Below the pieces are notes generated by a model that was not told where the DNA came from, made no database searches, and saw only the letters and a list, made by a program, of their open reading frames with translations. A program made the position numbers and the translations under genes. A DNA stretch of 64,000 nucleotides from an uncultured Thermogutta sp. (lineage in GTDB: Bacteria > Planctomycetota > Planctomycetia > Pirellulales > Thermoguttaceae), in assembly GCA_937128505.1 (NCBI GenBank), contig CAKZMM010000026.1, positions 1 to 64,000 of the forward strand, written 5' to 3'. Shown here in pieces: positions 46,405 through 57,485 of this stretch. Numbering within the stretch: position 1 is the first letter of the stretch; each line of letters begins with the position of its first letter.

Positions 46405-48228
46405 TTATTGGAACCGGCTAACCTCGGCGGAATCTGTCTTTGGCTGCACGCATAACGTCAAGCCATCGCGGCGTAAAACGGAGCACATTGTACCCTGCCG
46501 AATAGGCTGATCGCTGGAGGCCTGCCACCATTCGCCGTGGACCAAGACTTTTCCTACGTACTGCCCCTCCTGAAACGTGAAATCCGTCTTTGCCTCAACC
46601 ACTTGTCCCGCGATATCCTCATCGCCTGTCTGGACTCGACCCCGATGGCTACGCAGCACACCCAGCATCAGTAAAAACACAATCGCTCCGGTTGCGAAAG
46701 CAATGGGTACGATCAGGTTGAGGGAAACGCCAGAGAATTCCGTCGGCGACTCGATCAGCATCAATCCCCCGAGAATCATACAGGCGACTCCGGCCAAAGT
46801 GAGTAAGCCATAGCTAGCCACGAACAACTCGCCGACAAAAAGCCCAAACGCAACGACGATCAACCCTAAGCCTAAGTAATTTACCGGAAGGACGGATAAA
46901 CCGTAAAGACCTAGCAGCAGGCAGATCAACCCTACGGTCCCGGGCACGCCCCAACCCGGTGAATAAAGCTCGAAAAGAACCCCGTAAAAGCCGAAGATCA
47001 AAAGAATCAGAGCCACCTGAGGATGACTGAGTAGGGAGAGCAGCCGTTCCCCCCACCACATGGATATCTGTTCAAGCGTAGCCCCTTTCGTTCGTAAGGT
47101 GTAAGGCCCCTGCGGCAACTGCACCAGTCGCCCGTCGAGCTTTTCTAACAGGTCATTCAAATCGCTTGCCTGAAGGTCGACAACTTTTAGCTCCACTGCC
47201 TCGCGGTCGGTGATCGAGACACTTTCCCGAACGGCTCGAACAATCCATTCCGCATTCCGCCCGCGTTCCTCTGCCAATGCCTGAGCCCAACTGACGGTAT
47301 CATTCACGATCTTCTCTTCCATCGGGCTGGAAGCGCGCTTGGCGTTTTTCTCGGCAGCCGCCGGCTTTTCCGACTTTGAGGCTTCCGACTTCTCGTCGGC
47401 CTCTCCCTGAGCCGTCAGGGAAGATTCGGGGGTCGAACCCGGCGGCTCATCCGACGGACCGATCTGAGGTGTTGGGACCCCTGCCGGGTCTTCTACAGCC
47501 TGAATCAGCTTTAAGAACTCGCCGTGCCCCCCAAAAAATTCACGCCTCCCGTCTCCCCAGGACGACAGGCGGTCGTTTTTGATTTCCGAGTTCAGACCCA
47601 TGAAAGGCCTAGTAAACAAGCTCCGCAATTGCGACTCCGGCTCCTCCGAGGGCTGGAAAGGTAGCCCCCCAATACTCACCGGATGGGCAGCGCCGATCGT
47701 TGTCCCGGGAGCCATGACCGCCACATGCGAGGCCATGGTGATGAACACCCCTGCTGAGGCCGCGCGGCTTCCCGCCGGCGAGACATAAACGACGATGCAT
47801 ACCCGGCTATTTAAGAACCTTTTGACTAATTGACGAGTCGATTCCAGTAGCCCACCAGGCGTGTCCAGGCTGATAATCAAACATTCTGCCTGCCGAGATT
47901 CTGCTTCGTCGATCGCCCGAAGGATATAACCGGCCGTACCCGGCGTGATCGTTTCATTTTCGAGCATGGCATGCAACACAAGCGGCCGCCGGGTTGAACT
48001 TTCTTCTTTAGATTCTTTATCCTGCGCAATTCCCCACCCGGCCCACAAGACTCCCAGCACCCCGACGATCCCTACAAAAAGCGCTCCCAGGGTTGAGCAA
48101 ATGCCATTCCCTCGGAAATTCTCCCCAAAAAGTCGGGGTAACCGACGGCAACTGAGAAATTTTTCTTTCCGCCGGGAAACAAACCGGCACCTCTGCCTGC
48201 GACCGCAACCGGGAAGCGAGTTTCCCAT
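46405..48228 (-). CDS. NfeD-family membrane serine protease (NfeD1b type)
   Basis: A 607-residue membrane protein with a ClpP-like protease domain. A hydrophobic stretch at about 45-68 (LGALFVGIVGVLGVLWAGWGIA) targets the membrane. The protease fold includes LIISLDTPGGLLESTRQLVKRF and SPAGSRAASAGVFITMASHVAVMAPGTTIGAAHPV, where Ser of ASAG is the nucleophile; the lysine probably lies in the later EKIVNDTVSWAQALAEERGR block. Between them a ~110-residue Ser/Glu/Lys-rich insertion lengthens the protein. Four to five membrane helices follow, and a C-terminal OB domain (GQVVEAKTDFTFQEGQYVGKVLVHGEWWQA) ends it. NfeD and slipin together are thought to handle membrane protein quality. Confidence 0.92.
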   Translation of the reverse strand: MGNSLPGCGRRQRCRFVSRRKEKFLSCRRLPRLFGENFRGNGICSTLGALFVGIVGVLGVLWAGWGIAQDKESKEESSTRRPLVLHAMLENETITPGTAGYILRAIDEAESRQAECLIISLDTPGGLLESTRQLVKRFLNSRVCIVVYVSPAGSRAASAGVFITMASHVAVMAPGTTIGAAHPVSIGGLPFQPSEEPESQLRSLFTRPFMGLNSEIKNDRLSSWGDGRREFFGGHGEFLKLIQAVEDPAGVPTPQIGPSDEPPGSTPESSLTAQGEADEKSEASKSEKPAAAEKNAKRASSPMEEKIVNDTVSWAQALAEERGRNAEWIVRAVRESVSITDREAVELKVVDLQASDLNDLLEKLDGRLVQLPQGPYTLRTKGATLEQISMWWGERLLSLLSHPQVALILLIFGFYGVLFELYSPGWGVPGTVGLICLLLGLYGLSVLPVNYLGLGLIVVAFGLFVGELFVASYGLLTLAGVACMILGGLMLIESPTEFSGVSLNLIVPIAFATGAIVFLLMLGVLRSHRGRVQTGDEDIAGQVVEAKTDFTFQEGQYVGKVLVHGEWWQASSDQPIRQGTMCSVLRRDGLTLCVQPKTDSAEVSRFQ

Positions 48229-49248
48229 ACAGCACCTGTTAGCTGGTTTATGTCACTTACTTTTTGTCAACTTTTTGTCAGATTTCGCGAGTCATTCACG
48301 GTAAAACCGAAAGTTTCTTCAGCGTTCGCCTCAAAAACCTACATAGGATAAAAGAAGCAGGATTACAATTTGAAGGCCCCGGTTTCGGAAACCACCTCTC
48401 TGCCCAGAACTAAGTCAAAACACCGGGCCCACACTTTACAACATCCTATTCTCAAGTGGCCGAAGTTTCTCCAACTCGATCCTGTCTCACCTGGAACCGA
48501 TAGTGATGGGGGAAAGCATTACGAAGCTTTGTCGACGGGCAAGACATTCTTTGGCAGCCTAAACCTACACCTACAACCTCAAAGGAAATTTAAGCCGAAA
48601 GTTAGAAATGTCTAAAGGTCCTCGATAGCTTTGCCAGGTCAAAAATGGTCCCCGCCGTCAAGCTGCGTCGAAATCACCCAATTTTGATCCGCACCTTTTT
48701 CTCCGCACTTATACGAAGTCCAAATGGCAACTCACCGCTGATTCATCACCAAATTAACAACTCAAGCAAGCAGTATTAGGCCCTATGAAATGTTCTCCGA
48801 ATCCGCCCTGCTACTAGCCTGTACTTCCGCAAACATGACTTTCTAAGCATCATAACATTGTCGCCGAAAATATCTAGGATTCACGGCTCTGGGGGCTTAA
48901 GCTGCTCAGTCCAGCTTAGGCCCCGCTTAGTCCGCTCGACAATGTGTGGGCCCTCCTCGCGAGGCGGCACCAAGCCTATAAAATTTTTCAGTTCCGGGGA
49001 TTTGAGACCGACCGGCCATTGGCAAGACTTTCAAGGGACAATCCTGATAATTAATGAAACAAGGATTCCAGAAACGGCGATCGCTGCGGGAGCGCAGCAA
49101 GGATCACTTGGGTTAGGACATTGGCAAGGAGATTAACTAAAAATTTGACGCGAAAGGGCACTAATGCCGCTGTTACGAAGGTAACTCGTTTGGCCTTCAG
49201 AATCACAACTTAATGCACAAAACAACGTGTCATTTATAAGAGTAACAG
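48229..49248. other. 1.0 kb divergent spacer
   Basis: It must hold the promoters of nfeD (leftward) and uvrA (rightward). An exact 11-bp duplication ACTTTTTGTCA x2 lies at 48259-48280, about 30-50 bp upstream of the nfeD start. I saw no LexA-like palindrome near uvrA that I could support. Confidence 0.35.
48259..48280. repeat. Exact 11-bp tandem duplication upstream of nfeD
   Basis: ACTTTTTGTCA is present twice without a gap, within the likely promoter zone of the leftward nfeD gene. Confidence 0.7.
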
Positions 49249-52107
49249 ATGTCTGCGCGTCGTAAAATTGTTAACAAGACTTCCAGTTCGAAGAATGGAA
49301 CAGCGATCCAGCTACGCGGAGTGCGAGTTCACAATCTTCAAAATATCGATGCAGATTTACCCCATGGAAAGCTCGTGGTCATTACCGGACCGAGCGGTTC
49401 CGGTAAAAGCTCATTGGCTTTCGACACGCTTTACGCCGAGGGACAGCGTCAGTATCTGGAAAGCCTTTCCCTTTATGCCCGCCAATTCTTTCATCAGCTC
49501 GAGCGTCCGGATGTTGATTTGATCGAGGGGTTGCCACCGACATTGTCGGTAGACCAACGGGTCGGTCTTTTCAGCCCCCGAAGTACGGTGGCAACGGCGA
49601 CGGAAATCTACGACTACCTACGGCTACTTTATGCGAAGTTGGGCACTCTCCGGTGTCCTAAATGTTTGCAACCGATCCAGCGGCAGTCAGCCGAGCAAGT
49701 AATTGAGGCACTTTTGCGACTACCTTTCAACACACGTGTCATGCTATTGGCCCCTTTTGTTCGCGGGCGAAAAGGGGAGCATAAAGACCTATTTGTTCGA
49801 CTACGGAGACTTGGCTTTGTTCGAGCGCGTGTGGATGGCCAATTGGTCGATTTGGAGCAACCGCCAAGTCTTGCCCGGCAGCGCCGCCACAACATCGAAG
49901 CGGTGGTGGATCGGCTGGTCATACGTCCCGAGGTTGCCGCAAGAGTTCGGGAGTCCGTTAATTTTGCCCTCCAACATGCCGAAGGTGCGCTCCTTGTCTG
50001 TTACCAAACAGCAGGTCAGGAACGTGGGGAGTGGCAAGAGCGGCTCTTCAGCACTCGATATGCCTGCCCCTCTTGTCAGATTAGTGTTGCCGAATTAGAG
50101 CCTCGAACTTTTAGCTTTAACAGTCCTTATGGTGCTTGCCCGACCTGCGACGGATTGGGGGTAGTGGATCAATTCGATCCCGAGCTTCTCATCCAAAACC
50201 GGAAGCTCCCTTTGGGTGGGGGTGCCATGCCTTTATGGGACCAGATGCCTGCCAGTTGGCGGCGCTCCTGCCGCGATTGGATTGAGCCGTTCTTGAAAAA
50301 GCTCGGCGCCTTGTGGGAAACACCTCTCGCCGATTTGGGCTCCAAAGCCCTTGGGCAACTACTTCGGGGAGATGGCAAGGAGTTTACTGGGCTCCTACCT
50401 TGGCTGGAGGAACGATTTCGGCATAGTTCCTCGAGTTTTGAAAGCATATTGGCGGACTATCGTTCGCGTCTCCCTTGCCCGGATTGTGGGGGGGCTCGTT
50501 TGCGACCTGAAGCGCGGGCGGTAACGATCAGCGACCAAGCCATCCACGAGTTGACCGCTATGACCGTGGAGGCAGCCCAGCGATTCATCGCCCAATTGAC
50601 GTTCAGTGAGTCCCAAAAGCCGATCGCTCGACCGATTGTCGGTGAGTTGTTGTCGCGGCTCGACTTCCTCCGCAGAGTGGGCGTTGATTATCTGACCTTG
50701 GACCGTCCCACAGAGACCCTTAGCGGTGGTGAACTCCAACGGGTTCGACTGGCCAGCAGCCTGGGAGCAGGCTTGGTTGGCGTTTGCTACATTTTGGACG
50801 AACCTTCCATCGGCCTGCACCCCCGAGACAATGCCCGGCTCATTGAGGCCTTGAGGGAACTTCAGCAGCACGGCAATACGGTCATCGTTGTTGAGCACGA
50901 TGAGTCGATGATTCGAGCCGCCGACTGGGTTCTGGATTTGGGGCCGGGCGCGGGACGCCACGGAGGTCGGGTGGTAGCCGCCGGAACGCCGGCTGACTTA
51001 GCCGAATCTTACCGGTCGATCACGGGGCAGTATTTGTCGGGACGACTTCAAATCCCATTACCCCGCCAACGGCGATCCGTGTCCGCGCAATACCGCATTC
51101 GTCTCGAAGGAGTGAGAACGAATAACCTCAAGAACATTACCGTGGATTTTCCGCTCGGGGTCTTCATTTGTGTCACCGGTGTCAGTGGTGCAGGGAAAAG
51201 TTCACTGATTAGCGAGACCTTGGCCCGGGCTTTGCGGCGCCATTTGGGGCTGGGAGGTCCGAAACCGGGTCCGTATCGGGCCATTCGCGGGGCGGATAAG
51301 ATCGACAAGGTCGTGGAAATTGATCCCTCCCCCATTGGTCGAACCCCCCGAAGCACACCAGCCACCTACATCGGTGTTTTCGATCATATTCGGCGGGTGT
51401 TTGCCGGATTAAGGGAGTCGCGCGAGCGAGGGTATAAGCCTGGGCGTTTCAGCTTCAATGTGCGGGGCGGCCGTTGCGAAGCGTGCGAAGGCCACGGCCA
51501 GCAGTGTATCGAAATGACCTTTCTCCCCGATTTGTACGTATCCTGTCCTGCTTGCCAGGGAAAGCGATTCAATCCCCAAACGTTAGAGGTGACTTACCGC
51601 GGAAAGTCCATCGCGGATATCTTAGAGATGTCGGTCGAGGAAGCCATCAAAGAATTTCAAAACTTTCCCATCATTCAGCGATTGCTTCGCACGATGCAGG
51701 ACGTGGGTCTCGGCTATCTGACTTTGGGACAGGCTTCACCCACGCTTTCAGGCGGTGAGGCCCAAAGAATCAAGCTCGCTGCTGAACTGAGCCGTGTCAG
51801 TACGGGCCGAACTTTGTATATCCTCGACGAACCGACGATCGGGCTTCATAGTGATGACATTCGTAAACTTCTTCAGGTTCTAAACCGGCTCGTTGACGCG
51901 GGTAACACGGTCATCATTATCGAGCACCATCTAGACGTCATTAAAACGGCCGATTGGATTATCGATCTCGGGCCCGAAGGTGGGGATCGCGGAGGGTATC
52001 TCCTCGCAGCAGGAAGACCCGAGGAACTCGCATCGCTCCCTGACAATCTCACCGGCCGTTTTTTACGATCTTGTCTCGAGCACACGCCGACGACCATCGC
52101 CTCGTGA
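49249..52107 (+). CDS. uvrA: Excinuclease ABC subunit A
   Basis: A 952-residue DNA-damage sensor of nucleotide excision repair; it loads UvrB at lesions. Two ABC ATPase modules are present: Walker [10 protein letters not shown] (47-55) with signature [16 protein letters not shown], and Walker [10 protein letters not shown] with signature [16 protein letters not shown]. Zinc ligands occur as CPSC...CPTC (the first ATPase's finger) and CEAC...CPAC inside [14 protein letters not shown], the signature UvrA zinc module. The UvrB-binding and insertion domain is kept (residues ~130-245), so this is not the short UvrA2 form. It starts at ATG 49249 with AAGAG upstream. Its 952-residue length is slightly above the usual ~940. 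Confidence 0.96.
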   Translation: MSARRKIVNKTSSSKNGTAIQLRGVRVHNLQNIDADLPHGKLVVITGPSGSGKSSLAFDTLYAEGQRQYLESLSLYARQFFHQLERPDVDLIEGLPPTLSVDQRVGLFSPRSTVATATEIYDYLRLLYAKLGTLRCPKCLQPIQRQSAEQVIEALLRLPFNTRVMLLAPFVRGRKGEHKDLFVRLRRLGFVRARVDGQLVDLEQPPSLARQRRHNIEAVVDRLVIRPEVAARVRESVNFALQHAEGALLVCYQTAGQERGEWQERLFSTRYACPSCQISVAELEPRTFSFNSPYGACPTCDGLGVVDQFDPELLIQNRKLPLGGGAMPLWDQMPASWRRSCRDWIEPFLKKLGALWETPLADLGSKALGQLLRGDGKEFTGLLPWLEERFRHSSSSFESILADYRSRLPCPDCGGARLRPEARAVTISDQAIHELTAMTVEAAQRFIAQLTFSESQKPIARPIVGELLSRLDFLRRVGVDYLTLDRPTETLSGGELQRVRLASSLGAGLVGVCYILDEPSIGLHPRDNARLIEALRELQQHGNTVIVVEHDESMIRAADWVLDLGPGAGRHGGRVVAAGTPADLAESYRSITGQYLSGRLQIPLPRQRRSVSAQYRIRLEGVRTNNLKNITVDFPLGVFICVTGVSGAGKSSLISETLARALRRHLGLGGPKPGPYRAIRGADKIDKVVEIDPSPIGRTPRSTPATYIGVFDHIRRVFAGLRESRERGYKPGRFSFNVRGGRCEACEGHGQQCIEMTFLPDLYVSCPACQGKRFNPQTLEVTYRGKSIADILEMSVEEAIKEFQNFPIIQRLLRTMQDVGLGYLTLGQASPTLSGGEAQRIKLAAELSRVSTGRTLYILDEPTIGLHSDDIRKLLQVLNRLVDAGNTVIIIEHHLDVIKTADWIIDLGPEGGDRGGYLLAAGRPEELASLPDNLTGRFLRSCLEHTPTTIAS

Positions 52108-53023
52108 CCGTTTTATCCTGGTCTCAAGATAATTTTCTGTGCGTCTAATGAACGGTGCTGTGAAAACCTTGAACGACCGTCGCCCAGAGGAACTAAACCT
52201 GGGAACTGAAGCTGCTTCCAAAACACGCCATTGAGCCAATGCGATTCGGATTTTGGGAGCGTGCGCTAAGAGGAGTTAAGTGACAAGTTGCGACCAGCTA
52301 AATGAGAGAAGTTAGGAAACAGTACAAGAAGTGTAAGAAGGAGCATGAGAACGCAACAAGTTAAGGAGGGGTGCTTTAAAGGCAAGGAGGGGTGCCTTGA
52401 AGGAATAAGCTAAAGCGAGGGCGTTATGGCGGGTCATAACGTGAGGATTGAAGCCCGCCATAAGCAGTACGCTTAGGCCCACGAGGGGCTCACCAAGCCG
52501 GGCATCGTTCCGAGAGTGCGATAAGAACTATCCTACTTTCGGGGGTAATGATTCGAGGGTCCTCGTCTTTTGCAGCGGAAGTTTTTTAATCATTCCCGCG
52601 AACGCACGGTCCCCCAGGGGTTTCGGGGCTTGACGGCTCCTCTGCCTCGACGAAATACGGAGCGCAAAAGATGGGCCTTTTTCTCGTTGGGCCTTTCCTT
52701 CAGAAAGTGCGTTGCTAAAAATTTCGTCAAAGGACTCCTCGGAGGTCCTGAAATGAGTTCCCTCAGAGGAGCTGTGACCAATACAGCAGTTCGTTTCCCA
52801 CTGCGCGGGGAGCAACCCGCACTCGGCGTTCTCGTAGTGAAAGGTGCTTTCAATACAACATCTCGCAACACATTGCGCGGGGGTGCATTTGCTTCAATTG
52901 GAACCAATGAGTTCGGTCTTCATTTTTGTATTTCGTGATACTTTTTTTCGCGGAAGGGTTAATTAGGTCCTGCCGGAGAAGTCCCTAGCAACCTTCTCTT
53001 AGTTCTCGGAATGAGATCGAGCG
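52108..53023. other. 916-bp spacer
   Basis: A 21-bp duplication lies at 52363. Several overlapping frames around 52530-52940 on both strands lack any family signature and are not called. GGAATGAGA before 53024 may serve the next gene. Confidence 0.35.
52363..52404. repeat. 21-bp tandem duplication
   Basis: AAGGAGGGGTGCyTTrAAGG plus one base is repeated at 52363-52383 and 52384-52404, with about 18 of 21 positions identical. Confidence 0.75.
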
Positions 53024-55084
53024 ATGTTGCGCCCTCACCTCTACTGGATTTTGCTGGTCGCCTTATTTGGGAACCTGGTCATATCCGATGACGTTATGAG
53101 TCAAGAACGCCCCTTTTCGCAGCGTATCCGTGTGCCACCATGGCCAGAAGGGCTTGAGTGGCTTAATTGTGCGGGTCCAATCACCCTTGAGCAGCTCCGG
53201 GGGAAGTTCGTTCTTTTGGACTTCTGGACCTATTGTTGCATCAACTGCATGCACGTACTGCCGGAGCTGGAAAAACTGGAGCGTGCCTATCCGCGGGAAT
53301 TGGTCGTAATCGGTGTGCACTCAGCAAAATTTGACGCGGAGCGCCGCTCCGAGAATATCGTGGAGGCGATTCGCCGTTACGGCATCCGGCATCCAGTGGT
53401 CAACGACGCACGCCATGAACTTTGGAATGGGTTCGGTGTCCGCGCTTGGCCCACACTCATCCTGATCGATCCCGAGGGCTACGCGGTATGGGGAACAAGC
53501 GGGGAAACCACTTTCGAGACCTTGGACGCTCTGTTGCGGCGTGCCCTGCCAGACTACCGGCGGCGGGGATTGATTGACGAGACTCCCCTGGTCTTTGGGC
53601 TGGAGACGCGGCAGCCAAGTCGCACCCCACTTCGCTATCCAGGCAAAATCCTTGCCGACGAGGCTTCGCGTCGACTGTTTATCTCCGATAGCGGGCACCA
53701 TCGAATCGTCGTGACCGATTTTGAGGGGAATGTGTTGGCAATGATCGGCGAGGGGCGACGCGGTCGCAAAGACGGCGATTTCTCCTCTTGCCAATTCAAT
53801 GATCCCCAAGGATTAGCGTTGAAAGGGGATCTGTTGTATGTCGCCGATACCCGCAATCACCTGATCCGCAAAGTCGACCTCCGTGCAAACGAGGTGCGGA
53901 CCATTGCCGGCACCGAGGTGCAGAACCGTCAACCGGTCGTGACGGGCAGTCGCGCTCCGCTCCGACAGCCGTTGGCAAGCCCGTGGGATTTGCTGATCCA
54001 CGAAGATTACCTCTATATTGCCATGGCGGGACCCCACCAAATTTGGCGGATGCGACTGAATGAGCAGGTCATCGAACCCTTTGCCGGCAATGGCCGCGAG
54101 GATATTATCGATGGTCCTCTCTTGCCGCGGCGGCCTTTTGAACTGGGGTTTGCGGCGTTTGCTCAGCCTAGCGGATTGGCTACGGATGGTTTGTGGCTTT
54201 ACGTGGCGGATAGCGAGGGAAGTTCGATCCGCGCCGTACCCCTTCGGGGTCAAGGTGGCGTCCGAACGGTGGCAGGCACCGCGTGGCTTCCCATGGCAAG
54301 GCTGTTTACCTTTGGTGATGTGGACGGACCCCCGCAATCGGCCCGATTTCAGCACCCGTTAGGGGTAGTGTTTTACGAGGGTCAACTATTCGTCGCAGAC
54401 ACGTACAACAATAAAATTCGTGTCATTGATCCTGCCACCGGTCAAACAAAAACCCTCGTCGGAAGTGGCGAAAAAGGCTTTACAGACGAACCTCCGACGT
54501 TCAATGAACCGGCCGGAATCACGGCGGCGGCAGGTCGGCTTTTTGTGGCGGATACGAACAATCACTTGATCCGGGTGGTGGATCTCGCAACCGGTGGAAA
54601 AGTGTCCACGTTAGTTTTGAAAGGGCTTGAGCCGCCCTCGATAGACTTTGCTCCGGTTGAAGAAGATGAATTGGCCGGTAGGGACGAAATCCTTCTAGAT
54701 CCGGTCGAACGCAGCATAAAAAACGGTCTCTTGACCTTTCAATTAAACCTGCGTCTGCCTTTCAACTATAAACTGAATCCGCTGGCCCCGTTGAGCTTTC
54801 AGATAAGTTTGGCCGATGTTGGGAAACCGCGGGGAAATCTTGCCATCGTGGATTCGCATTTGGGTCGGACTCATGTGCTCAAGAATCCCGAAACTCAGTC
54901 CACAATTTCAATACCCGTACAAGGGGACTCAGGCGAGATTCCTCTAAAAGTTACCGTCACTTACTTCATTTGCCAGGAGGGCCGGGAGGGACTTTGCAAA
55001 GTCCGAAGCTGTCAATGGTCAGTTCCAATTCGCGTGGTAGCCGATGGATCCCACGAGCCCATAGTCTTGGAAACCCGCCCCTGA
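53024..55084 (+). CDS. Thioredoxin-NHL repeat protein (NHLRC2-like)
   Basis: A 686-residue exported protein combining a thioredoxin-like domain with an NHL beta-propeller. The signal segment is LYWILLVALFGNLVISDDV. The thioredoxin part (about 55-180) has FWTYCCINCMHVLPELEKL with the CxxC pair at Cys72-Cys75 and AWPTLILIDPEG with the cis-proline. About six NHL repeats follow (LADEASRRLFISDSGHHRIVV, LYVADTRNHLIRKVD, LFVADTYNNKIRVID, LFVADTNNHLIRVVD). The last ~130 residues resemble a beta domain with a paired-cysteine CQEGREGLCKVRSC segment. This is the vertebrate NHLRC2 architecture, also common in planctomycetes. The function is probably redox or protein interaction in the periplasm. Confidence 0.9.
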   Translation: MLRPHLYWILLVALFGNLVISDDVMSQERPFSQRIRVPPWPEGLEWLNCAGPITLEQLRGKFVLLDFWTYCCINCMHVLPELEKLERAYPRELVVIGVHSAKFDAERRSENIVEAIRRYGIRHPVVNDARHELWNGFGVRAWPTLILIDPEGYAVWGTSGETTFETLDALLRRALPDYRRRGLIDETPLVFGLETRQPSRTPLRYPGKILADEASRRLFISDSGHHRIVVTDFEGNVLAMIGEGRRGRKDGDFSSCQFNDPQGLALKGDLLYVADTRNHLIRKVDLRANEVRTIAGTEVQNRQPVVTGSRAPLRQPLASPWDLLIHEDYLYIAMAGPHQIWRMRLNEQVIEPFAGNGREDIIDGPLLPRRPFELGFAAFAQPSGLATDGLWLYVADSEGSSIRAVPLRGQGGVRTVAGTAWLPMARLFTFGDVDGPPQSARFQHPLGVVFYEGQLFVADTYNNKIRVIDPATGQTKTLVGSGEKGFTDEPPTFNEPAGITAAAGRLFVADTNNHLIRVVDLATGGKVSTLVLKGLEPPSIDFAPVEEDELAGRDEILLDPVERSIKNGLLTFQLNLRLPFNYKLNPLAPLSFQISLADVGKPRGNLAIVDSHLGRTHVLKNPETQSTISIPVQGDSGEIPLKVTVTYFICQEGREGLCKVRSCQWSVPIRVVADGSHEPIVLETRP

Positions 55085-55829
55085 CCACTTTTGTCCAAAC
55101 CTCGTAAGAGTAGCTTCACTCGCACCAATCAGCGCGCATTCCCTTGAGAAAATTTGGTTATTTGCACTCCCGCATCTTCCGCAGCTTTTCGCCGGCTGAC
55201 TTTGCCAAACCGTTGCTCAAAGTGTCGGAACCCTATTTCAAGATGTCGGCAGCCGTGCACGAACTTCGCAGTCTCAGTAGCCGGTGCGAACCCACCGCGC
55301 CGTCGTCGTGCTGAGATTTAGGGCATGAAAATCTAATGTATTTGTTTCCTTCAACACCAGTTCCTTGCTCGCCTTCGAAGTAATCGTTTTCCCGGCGGTT
55401 CCCCTTTTTGTCCTCAACTTTTTGCCGACTGCCCCATTTTCCACACGGTTTTCTTGCTCGCGTGTCTTGACAAAGCGGTTCACAACCGGTCAGAAAGCGG
55501 TGCGATGGCGGGAAGCTGGGAACGCGGTGATTGCAAGGTCCGCATGCGCTTTGAACTCGCCATTACCCTGCTTGCCCAGAATGTTGGAAATATCCAGAAT
55601 GTTGGAAATGGTATGATGCTTACAGTTTGGATCGGCTTTTCTATTTGCCGCATAATGTATTCGAATTTCGGCGATCCAGCTCCCGGATTTTAGCCACAAA
55701 GCTGATGGCATTCATGCCTGAGATTAGGGGATCCATTGGATAAGCCTCAGGATTCATCCACTGAACCCATAGGCAAGTTTTATAGACATTTGGGAAATAA
55801 TTGGTATCTAAGAAACTAAGACCTCGAAG
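55085..55829. other. 745-bp spacer
   Basis: It contains the 18-bp duplication at 55576. No gene is supported. Confidence 0.35.
55576..55611. repeat. 18-bp tandem duplication
   Basis: CCAGAATGTTGGAAATrk is repeated at 55576-55593 and 55594-55611, identical over the first 16 bases. Confidence 0.8.
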
Positions 55830-57113
55830 ATGAGCAAAAACGTGGAACTTGGCTCCGTGCGGGGTGAGTCACTGAAGGCAGAGGGCCTTCTTTGCCGGTT
55901 GGTTGCCATTCCGAGCGTCAATCCGATGGGTCGTGTGGAAATGCCTCCAGAGTGCGGTGAGGCTCGGATTGCCAATTTTCTGGCGGAACTGCTGGAAAGC
56001 TGGGGGCTTGCAATTTGGCGTCAGCCCGTGGATCCCGGCCGAGAGAATATCGTGGCAGTAGAGACGGATATTTCAGGCCCGCAGGAGAGTCATTCCGCCG
56101 TTTCAAAGAATCAGGATGACAGAGCACTCCTGGTCTTTTCGGCGCACATGGACACGGTGCCGCCAAGCCCGGAGATGGCTCGGCCATTTGACCCGTGCGT
56201 CATCGGTGGTCGCCTCTACGGCCGCGGGGCGTGTGATGTAAAAGGCGGGATGGCCGCAATACTCCTTGCTTTGCAGAGGCTATTAAGCCAGCCAAAGCAA
56301 ACGGGAGTTCGCTTAGGGGTTGCGTTTACGGTAAATGAAGAATTCGGTTTCTCAGGCTCTCAGGCTTTGGCTCGGTTGATGGGTACCGGCGGCCAAAAAT
56401 CGGTTTCCGGAGATGCTGGGCCGCCATTCGATTTTCATCCCGCGGCCGTCGTTGTTGCGGAGCCTACGAGCTTAAACGTGATTGTTGAGCATAAAGGGGT
56501 GGTCCGTTGGCGTTGTCATGCCCGAGGTAAAGCGGCCCACAGTGCTTTTCCTGATCGGGGGATCAACGCTATCTACCAGATGGCCCATGTTTTACGCGCA
56601 ATCGAAGAATACGGAGATCAACTCGCACAAAAGCGCGCGGTGGGTCGCTCGGGAAAGCCCTCTGTCAGCGTCGGCACTATCACTGGCGGGGTCAGCGTCA
56701 ATACCGTCCCTGATTCTTGCACCATTGAAATTGATCGGAGGCTTGCGCCAAACGAATCCCCTACTGATGCCCGGGAAGAGCTGATTAGATGGATCGAAGA
56801 GCGGACGGGCTTGAGGGAAGGCATCGAGCATGAGGAGCCTTCAATGGTGGGCCTTCCGCTCCCGGATCAGTCGAATCAATCGATCGCTCGACAGCTTGCA
56901 CACCTCGCGGAGCAAATCGCGGGTCGTGGAGAGATGTTAGGAGCTCCCTATGCTACCGATGCTGCATTCTTCGTAGCGGCGGGAATTCCAACAATCGTGT
57001 TTGGACCCGGCGCCATCGAGCAAGCTCATACCGCCGATGAGTGGATATCCCTCGAGGAAGTAGAGACGGCAGCCGAAATCCTCTTTCACCTCGGGCGCGG
57101 TTTTCGCGGGTGA
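55830..57113 (+). CDS. M20-family metallopeptidase (ArgE/DapE/CPG2 type)
   Basis: A 427-residue zinc amidohydrolase that removes an acyl group or splits a peptide bond. The metal and catalytic residues are visible: SAHMDTVPP (His and Asp), GRGACDVKGGMAA (bridging Asp), VNEEFGFSGS (Glu-Glu pair: base and zinc ligand), VVAEPTSLNV (Asp/Glu ligand) and a late GPGAIEQAHTADEWI with the last histidine. The dimerisation domain (GVVRWRCHARGKAAHSAFPDRGINAIYQMA) splits the catalytic one as usual. The substrate cannot be decided between acetylornithine-, succinyl-DAP- and carboxypeptidase-like members. It starts at ATG 55830. Confidence 0.9.
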   Translation: MSKNVELGSVRGESLKAEGLLCRLVAIPSVNPMGRVEMPPECGEARIANFLAELLESWGLAIWRQPVDPGRENIVAVETDISGPQESHSAVSKNQDDRALLVFSAHMDTVPPSPEMARPFDPCVIGGRLYGRGACDVKGGMAAILLALQRLLSQPKQTGVRLGVAFTVNEEFGFSGSQALARLMGTGGQKSVSGDAGPPFDFHPAAVVVAEPTSLNVIVEHKGVVRWRCHARGKAAHSAFPDRGINAIYQMAHVLRAIEEYGDQLAQKRAVGRSGKPSVSVGTITGGVSVNTVPDSCTIEIDRRLAPNESPTDAREELIRWIEERTGLREGIEHEEPSMVGLPLPDQSNQSIARQLAHLAEQIAGRGEMLGAPYATDAAFFVAAGIPTIVFGPGAIEQAHTADEWISLEEVETAAEILFHLGRGFRG

Positions 57114-57485
57114 GAGCGATTGGTAGTGAACTGGGGCATTCGGGGGTGTAACCGTCACATTGAAGGAACGAGAAAGGGAGTAATGAGAAGGAACGTCGAG
57201 GTGAGTAGGGGCCTTTTCTACCACAGAGCTCCTGGAGGCTTGACGATTGAATCGAGAAGAATCAGGGTTCGGTCACGCATCGCCGAAAATCGGCCGCAGA
57301 ATAAAATTTTCCCTTGGCTTGAAACGTGAGCAAACTGACGTCAGGTTTACACCATTGCAAAGGGCCCCGCCGTTGCGAAATATGTGCGGAATTAGAGTGC
57401 AATTTGTGAAAAACATGCACTCTGCTAATATGCAAGTAAGTATTCTACTAATCCACAAGATTAAGCGAACTCCGGAGAGGCGGCT
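57114..57485. other. 372-bp spacer
   Basis: No gene is recognised. The DUF72 gene's ribosome-binding site CCGGAGAGGCGG lies at its right end. Confidence 0.35.

Noticed and set aside
52528-52938. Overlapping frames on both strands in the uvrA-NHL spacer
   Set aside because: Three mutually overlapping frames with no motifs; at most one could be real and none is supported.
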